This document shows positions 59,553 to 64,000 of a stretch of DNA of 64,000 nucleotides, in pieces. Origin of the DNA: Fulvitalea axinellae (GTDB taxonomy: Bacteria; Bacteroidota; Bacteroidia; Cytophagales; Cyclobacteriaceae); contig NZ_AP025320.1 in NCBI RefSeq assembly GCF_036492835.1, positions 62,001 through 126,000 on the forward strand, in the 5' to 3' direction. Under the pieces are notes generated by a model, which worked only from the letters and a program-made list of their open reading frames with translations, had not been told where the DNA came from and did not search any database. Within the stretch, counting starts at the first letter, position 1, and each line of letters opens with the position of its first letter. Both the position numbers and the translations under genes were made by a program.

Positions 59553-62500
59553 CTAAGCGATGGTAACAGGCTGAATATCCACATCCGACTTGGCTCTTTG
59601 CCTGGCTTTGAAGTATCGCTCAACATCTTTGGGCGAGTCCAGTTTATAGTCGCCTTGCAAAAAGCTCATCAATTCATCGGAAAGATGATTCATTGCTTTA
59701 TAATCAGTGGCTTGTTCCACATTCCAAAAGTGATATATCCAGTCGGAATAGATTTTTTCGAAAACGGTCATCTCATTTAGGCTGATCCATTTTATCCGTA
59801 AGGTCAAATGCGAAGGCGTATTGTTGCGCAAAGCGTTTTCGGTGAAACGACGGAATTCGCAGTCGGCGAAACGGGCTGTCCAGCCGGGAAGCAGTACGGT
59901 AAGGGTTCCGTTATAATCTTTGGCCGGGAAATTTCCTGTCGCTCCTTTATAGTAAAAGCTCATACCTTTTCCGCTGGCTACATCCAGCTCTGTTATACGT
60001 TCGGCGTAACGAGCAACTTCTCGGGCGTAGTAAAGCGCCTTTTCGTTATCTGGATCCTTTTTGTTATCATAAAACACTTTGCTCGTTATGGGCAAAGTCT
60101 CTCCGCCGTTTGTCCATAATGGCCTATACTCGTTTTTAAATATTTCCACCGGCCTAAGTTCGCAACCTTCGGGCGCTTCCATTTTCTCCAAGGCTTTGAT
60201 ACTTGTGGCCAAATTCGGAAAATTGCCATACAACTTTCCTTCAGGATGACCGTCTTTATACAGTTGGATACCGTAGCGTTCATGTCGTTCCAGTTCTACG
60301 GAAAACTCTCCCCCGTTCTCTTTTTTCATTTTGAGTAACGTCACCAAGACCGTTTCCTGCAACTCCTCGGGACTTACAGAAGGCTCAATACTAAACTCCA
60401 CACCTCGGCATTTAAACGTCACACCAACAAATGGAATACGATGGCGATGCCTCAGCAAAGTATGGTCAAGCACGTATAAACCTTCACTTTGATAATTCCA
60501 ATCAATCAAAAGGTTTTTGAGGGAAAATACGGCCAAGGTTGCGTCACTTTTTTTACTGTAAATAGCCAGTGTGCGCCAAACTGATATTTGGTCTTTATTC
60601 CCCGCACTGTCGTCTAACGATTCCAAAACAAAACTTACTCTGTCTTCGGAGGTAATCACAAGATGCGAAGTATTGCAAGAATAATTCTTGGGATAAAAAT
60701 CATTACCCTTTACCTTTTCCAACCAAGTGGATTTGTTCGAATCACTTCTGAATAACAGAACCGTATAATTGTATTTTCTCGAGTATATTTCGAGTAATCG
60801 ATAGTTATCTTCAAAAATTCCTTTTCGGAATAAATCTTCGTCTATTTCGATATCTTTCAGTAAAAATCTATTTACTTCTTCTTTAATATTTTCGGGATTA
60901 TCCTTTATTCCGGTGAGTTTACTCTTTCCTGTAAATAATTTATAATCGGTAGGGAACGGTTTTTCTGAACTTGGTTTATGAAAAGCCACCTTAGGAAAAA
61001 GACTGCTTGCAAACCTGGACGGCCGTAAAGGCAAATCCAGTTTTAACCTAATGCGTCTTTCCAACACCGAATAGTTTTCCCGGAGCCAATATCCGTCACG
61101 AGGCAAAGGAGAGAGCGATTTTGAGGAACTAAGTTTACGTTGTTCCGTCACGATTTTGGCTAAGGGTTTCACCTCTGTTTGGGCCTTGTGGCCGGGATAG
61201 AAATCAAATTTATGGAAAGGAAGATCATGATAATCCTCTCCGAAACGAACCATCAGATGCCTTAAAAAAGTAAGTCTGCGGTTTTCCAAATCATCTATCC
61301 TACGGATTATCTTTTCTTTTACTTCAGCAAGATTTACCGAGTCTCCCGAATCCAATAATTGTCCCAGATATACAATATCAATCGGTACTTGGGCCAAATA
61401 AGCCGTTTCTAACTCAGGATCTAAAGAATATAACTTTCCGAAGTTATTTATTTCTGACAAATGATTGCTCATCAGATGTTCGAATAACATCATAAAGCCT
61501 TTAAGCTGTAAAAGCTCTGGAGCACAATTCTGCTGGCGCTTTTCTGTTTCGGATTTATCGGAAGAAGTAGTTTCTTTTCGCTTTTTAACGCTTTTTCCTT
61601 CTAAGGGAAAACCTCCGTCTCTAAGTCTTTCCAGATTACTGAAAACTTCTTCCTTGGAAATCGAAACGATACTGCCTTTCTTAAAATATTTAAAGAAAAG
61701 TGGATTATTAATATCATCAAGATGGATCGACGCCAAACGGGGCGAATTCATCCAGCCAATGGCTACTGCTTCGGGCTTTTCCTTGCCTTCCAGCCTGTCA
61801 GTGTAGTTGACATAGCCTTCGCCAGATTTCCAGACCAAAAGGTTAAAACGCTTAATCGACTTTATACCAGTAATATCGGCCAGAAGATTGATAAACTCGC
61901 CATTCTGAAAATAGGAATCCTTGGTTCTGAGATCATGATCCAGGATTAATCCGCAACGCAAAGCCGGACCTTCGAAGATCTCATCGGCCGACATTCCCAT
62001 TTTTTTCGCCTCCTGTAGCGTATATCGCTTTAAAGGACGTGTGATGTAATCGTTTAGACGAGCCAACACTTGGGCATGAACATCGTCCGCCGAACAATCA
62101 TCTTCCAAAACTATTTCGCAATCGACGAAGAGTTCCTGCGGATCTTGAATAACAATTCCACAAACATCTTCGCCCAGATTCCGATTTTCGGCCAACAGTT
62201 CATAGATTTCTTCTTTTATCCGCTGTCCATGAAGCTTTTTGTCGAAACCTTCGGCCAATTCCACCCGCAGGATATATAAACCAGATACGGTGTCTGGCCT
62301 GTCGTTTCCAAGCTGATCGAACCAAACGTTTCGGACCCTCTCCACTCGGTCTATAATCAATTTTCGCCAATGATTTACAGTTACGGGAGTGCCTGACAGA
62401 ATTTCAAACGGTGGCAAGAATGAGGTCTCACTTTCATTTTTTCTATAAGTAAGAAGTTTCTTGACATCCAGCCCTGTACGGTTTGCCATATCAGACAAAA

Positions 62501-62654
62501 CATAGCAAAGCTGATCCAAAACGCTTAGATTGGAATCGATATTAACTCCCTCTGTCAGGCTTTGGATAAAAGCCATTCCCACTTGTTTTAAAAAACTGAA
62601 ATCCAGCGCTTTAATATCTTGTTTTGTTTTCAGTATCCCGTATTGATTTTCCAT
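59553..62654 (-). CDS. Afp12-like baseplate protein of contractile injection systems (isolated)
   Basis: 1033 residues, no signal peptide. The N-terminal part contains DQLCYVLSDMANRTGLDVKK and SGTPVTVNHWRKLIIDRVER, the pattern found in the large baseplate-J-type proteins of Bacteroidota extracellular contractile injection systems (the LEQLCYALTDLAYRT-like element and the following P-V-T-I-N-D-Y-R-K-L element). The middle has LKGFMMLFEHLMSNHLSEIN and RRLTFLRHLMVRFGEDYHDL, again matching the L-LFFEQLLANYLAQ and FLDHLLARF-E-F patterns of those proteins. The C-terminal 400 residues are mixed alpha/beta without known motif. No sheath, tube, spike or ATPase gene lies in the window, so it is isolated or belongs to a locus beyond it. 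Confidence 0.65.
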   Translation of the reverse strand: MENQYGILKTKQDIKALDFSFLKQVGMAFIQSLTEGVNIDSNLSVLDQLCYVLSDMANRTGLDVKKLLTYRKNESETSFLPPFEILSGTPVTVNHWRKLIIDRVERVRNVWFDQLGNDRPDTVSGLYILRVELAEGFDKKLHGQRIKEEIYELLAENRNLGEDVCGIVIQDPQELFVDCEIVLEDDCSADDVHAQVLARLNDYITRPLKRYTLQEAKKMGMSADEIFEGPALRCGLILDHDLRTKDSYFQNGEFINLLADITGIKSIKRFNLLVWKSGEGYVNYTDRLEGKEKPEAVAIGWMNSPRLASIHLDDINNPLFFKYFKKGSIVSISKEEVFSNLERLRDGGFPLEGKSVKKRKETTSSDKSETEKRQQNCAPELLQLKGFMMLFEHLMSNHLSEINNFGKLYSLDPELETAYLAQVPIDIVYLGQLLDSGDSVNLAEVKEKIIRRIDDLENRRLTFLRHLMVRFGEDYHDLPFHKFDFYPGHKAQTEVKPLAKIVTEQRKLSSSKSLSPLPRDGYWLRENYSVLERRIRLKLDLPLRPSRFASSLFPKVAFHKPSSEKPFPTDYKLFTGKSKLTGIKDNPENIKEEVNRFLLKDIEIDEDLFRKGIFEDNYRLLEIYSRKYNYTVLLFRSDSNKSTWLEKVKGNDFYPKNYSCNTSHLVITSEDRVSFVLESLDDSAGNKDQISVWRTLAIYSKKSDATLAVFSLKNLLIDWNYQSEGLYVLDHTLLRHRHRIPFVGVTFKCRGVEFSIEPSVSPEELQETVLVTLLKMKKENGGEFSVELERHERYGIQLYKDGHPEGKLYGNFPNLATSIKALEKMEAPEGCELRPVEIFKNEYRPLWTNGGETLPITSKVFYDNKKDPDNEKALYYAREVARYAERITELDVASGKGMSFYYKGATGNFPAKDYNGTLTVLLPGWTARFADCEFRRFTENALRNNTPSHLTLRIKWISLNEMTVFEKIYSDWIYHFWNVEQATDYKAMNHLSDELMSFLQGDYKLDSPKDVERYFKARQRAKSDVDIQPVTIA

Positions 62655-63211
62655 TCAAAAAATGGTTATCACCGCTTTTCATTCAATAGCTGACTCAACT
62701 TCCCGGACCCGATTCGGGTAACAAAATTTGGTTTCCAATCAGGAGTATTAGTTTGTGGAAAATGAATTTGCATATGTTGAATGTATTTAATAAAAATTAT
62801 TCATTACTTAAGATAGTGATGATTCTTTTTAAGACAAAAAAATTATTTAATTATACGTTTTTTAGAGGTCGTGGAACCTAAAAAAAAGCCATCTGTCTTT
62901 TGGGTTAAATTACCCTGTTTCCAAAGAGGTTGGTGAGGTTTTTCAAAAGATCACGCTCTGTTTTAGGAATGTTATCTATTCAGAATAATTAGATATTTCC
63001 TTAATGGTTTTACTCCCCTGTTTTTTCTCTATTCAGTTTTTTGGGGGGAATTGTGAAGACAAAATCAGCCCTAATTTTATATTCCCATTTTCGGTATTAT
63101 ACAATAAAGCCATCCTTGCTAGATGGCTTTTGTTCGGAGCTTGAGAGCTCTAGGCTTTATAAGAACAGGCGGAGCATTTGCTCCGGTTTTCTCTATTTTT
63201 TGTAACCGAAG
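62655..63211. other. AT-rich upstream region of the baseplate-like gene
   Basis: 557 nt, AT-rich and without a gene. It must contain the baseplate-like promoter near 62700. Two hairpins lie at its right side: the terminator 63106-63130 and CGGAGC/GCTCCG at 63170-63185 with a 4-nt loop. Confidence 0.45.
63106..63130 (-). terminator. Terminator of the 63212 gene
   Basis: AAAGCCATC/GATGGCTTT, a perfect 9-bp stem with a 7-nt loop; on the minus strand TTTATTGT follows. About 80 nt past the stop of the last gene. Confidence 0.65.
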
Positions 63212-64000
63212 TTATTCTACTATAATCTCATCAGCGAAGATCCAGGCCGGTTTTCCAGCACCAGAGTGGTCGTCCGGCAATGGAGCCGGAAGAGCTTCAA
63301 TCTTCAGACTACGAATATCTTTCACATCACAGTCAACACTGATTTCAGTTACGCTTTTGCCTTGTGACGCTTTAGTATCCGGAAGGCGCTTATAAGCGAA
63401 AGCTTTGTGGCCTTGTTTTGTCTTTGAAGAATAAAGTTTGAACTGGTTCGGAGGCAGAATCCAGGACCCTTCATCTGAAAGGAAACGAACGGTTACGCGT
63501 TTTACGTCGCGAGCCTCTTTCCAGTCAAGACGAACGAGCATTCCTTTTTTACCGAAGCCCGCCCAATCCGGATAGTCCAAACTCGGAGCCGTCTTGCGAT
63601 CAAGCAACAATGAAATATTCTTTTCGAATCTCGGATCAGGGTCCGTCTCCGGCGTAAGCTTGGCGGTGGCTCCACTTTTGGCTTTGTAGTAACCTACCTT
63701 CAGCGTACGGCTTTCTTCAGATCCTTTCTTAAAAGCCTTGGCCTTAACGTCAGCCGATTGTTCAAGTTTTACGGGCTGTGTGTAAAGCGCCGATTGGGCG
63801 TTAGGTTCCGTACCATCGGTGGTGTAGCGGATCTCGGCGCCTTCGGTTGCGCAGAAGAGTTCCATATTCATTTTCTTTCCGAAAACGATACGGTCCTCTT
63901 TGGTGTACGGTGCGAAAACTTTTGTCGGCAACATCTCCCCTACGTTTCCGGCGACGGCTTCGGGAGTTTTTCCGAAACGGATTTTTGAGAATACCGGAAA
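63212..64000 (-). CDS. C-terminal part of a secreted carbohydrate-active or surface enzyme (runs off the window)
   Basis: The frame stays open to the right edge, so the start and any catalytic domain lie outside; 262 residues are visible. A chitobiase-C/Fn3-associated module is recognisable (MELFCATEGAEIRYTTDGTE, then VKAKAFKKGSEESRT), the kind that follows GH20 and related Bacteroidota catalytic domains. It is followed by a discoidin/F5-8-type carbohydrate-binding-like domain (PSLDYPDWAGFGKKGMLVRL, ARDVKRVTVRFLSDEGSWIL, IRSLKIEALPAPLPDDHSG). The tail ends PAWIFADEIIVE. The most likely whole protein is a beta-N-acetylhexosaminidase or sulfatase-like enzyme. Confidence 0.8.
   Translation of the reverse strand, partial: FPVFSKIRFGKTPEAVAGNVGEMLPTKVFAPYTKEDRIVFGKKMNMELFCATEGAEIRYTTDGTEPNAQSALYTQPVKLEQSADVKAKAFKKGSEESRTLKVGYYKAKSGATAKLTPETDPDPRFEKNISLLLDRKTAPSLDYPDWAGFGKKGMLVRLDWKEARDVKRVTVRFLSDEGSWILPPNQFKLYSSKTKQGHKAFAYKRLPDTKASQGKSVTEISVDCDVKDIRSLKIEALPAPLPDDHSGAGKPAWIFADEIIVE

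Noticed and set aside
1-64000. CRISPR arrays, rRNA operons, intact tRNAs
   Set aside because: No regularly spaced repeats, rRNA-like conserved blocks or complete cloverleaf sequences were seen on either strand; a tRNAscan/CRISPR search would settle it.

Overview
The window looks like a chromosome segment from a Bacteroidota bacterium, probably of the marine or polysaccharide-degrading Cytophagales type. The signs are a hybrid two-component regulator with Reg_prop, Y_Y_Y, kinase, receiver and AraC parts, an RND pump fused to its outer-membrane factor, many secreted or lipoprotein glycoside hydrolases without strong Shine-Dalgarno sites, and TTTG-N19-TAnnTTTR-type promoter sequence. Species cannot be named from the sequence. 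No rRNA, complete tRNA or CRISPR array was seen.

Layout: 0-2.6 kb, end of a sodium/solute symporter plus a GH130 mannoside phosphorylase. 2.8-7.7 kb, small orphan genes and a mobile-element zone, with one IS inside a secreted-protein gene and a second IS next to it. 8.1-9.6 kb, GH29 fucosidase. 9.7-14.9 kb, unknown small proteins and a membrane protein/NarL-type kinase/LuxR-type regulator set. 15.2-19.2 kb, two membrane alkaline-phosphatase-superfamily proteins (LtaS-like and YejM-like). 19.6-22.3 kb, M3 oligopeptidase and a secreted unknown. 22.9-29.5 kb, a CusB/CusA efflux operon in which CusA carries a C-terminal outer-membrane factor. 29.7-31.6 kb, a secreted unknown and a lipoprotein esterase. 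31.7-33.8 kb, arsR-arsM-arsC. 34 kb, GH16. 35.2-38.5 kb, a copper module (CxxC-AraC regulator, HMA chaperone, CopA). 38.7-43.4 kb, a second mobile zone with an IS4-type element inside a gene remnant, two orphan genes and a second copy of the 1653-bp IS. 43.4-48.3 kb, Crp/Fnr regulator, a structured non-coding stretch, a PLP enzyme and a GH20-GH43-like bimodular enzyme. 49-59 kb, a PI3K-like-fold kinase candidate, GH19 chitinase lipoprotein, the large hybrid regulator and GH36 alpha-galactosidase. 59.5-62.7 kb, a 1033-residue protein resembling the Afp12-type baseplate protein of extracellular contractile injection systems. 63.2 kb to the end, the C-terminal part of a secreted carbohydrate enzyme.

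How it works together: the metal genes form a coherent copper/arsenic island (efflux pump, ATPase, chaperone, arsenate reduction, arsenite methylation) with no arsenite permease in the window. The glycoside hydrolases suggest feeding on mannosides, fucosylated glycans, beta-glucan, chitin/GlcNAc glycans and alpha-galactosides; no SusC/SusD pair lies in the window. The two mobile zones hold orphan genes and interrupted reading frames and look like insertion-prone accessory DNA. The best leads for something undescribed are the isolated injection-system baseplate-like protein, the actin-fragmin-kinase-like protein, the internal signal peptide in the pump fusion, and several structured non-coding stretches.
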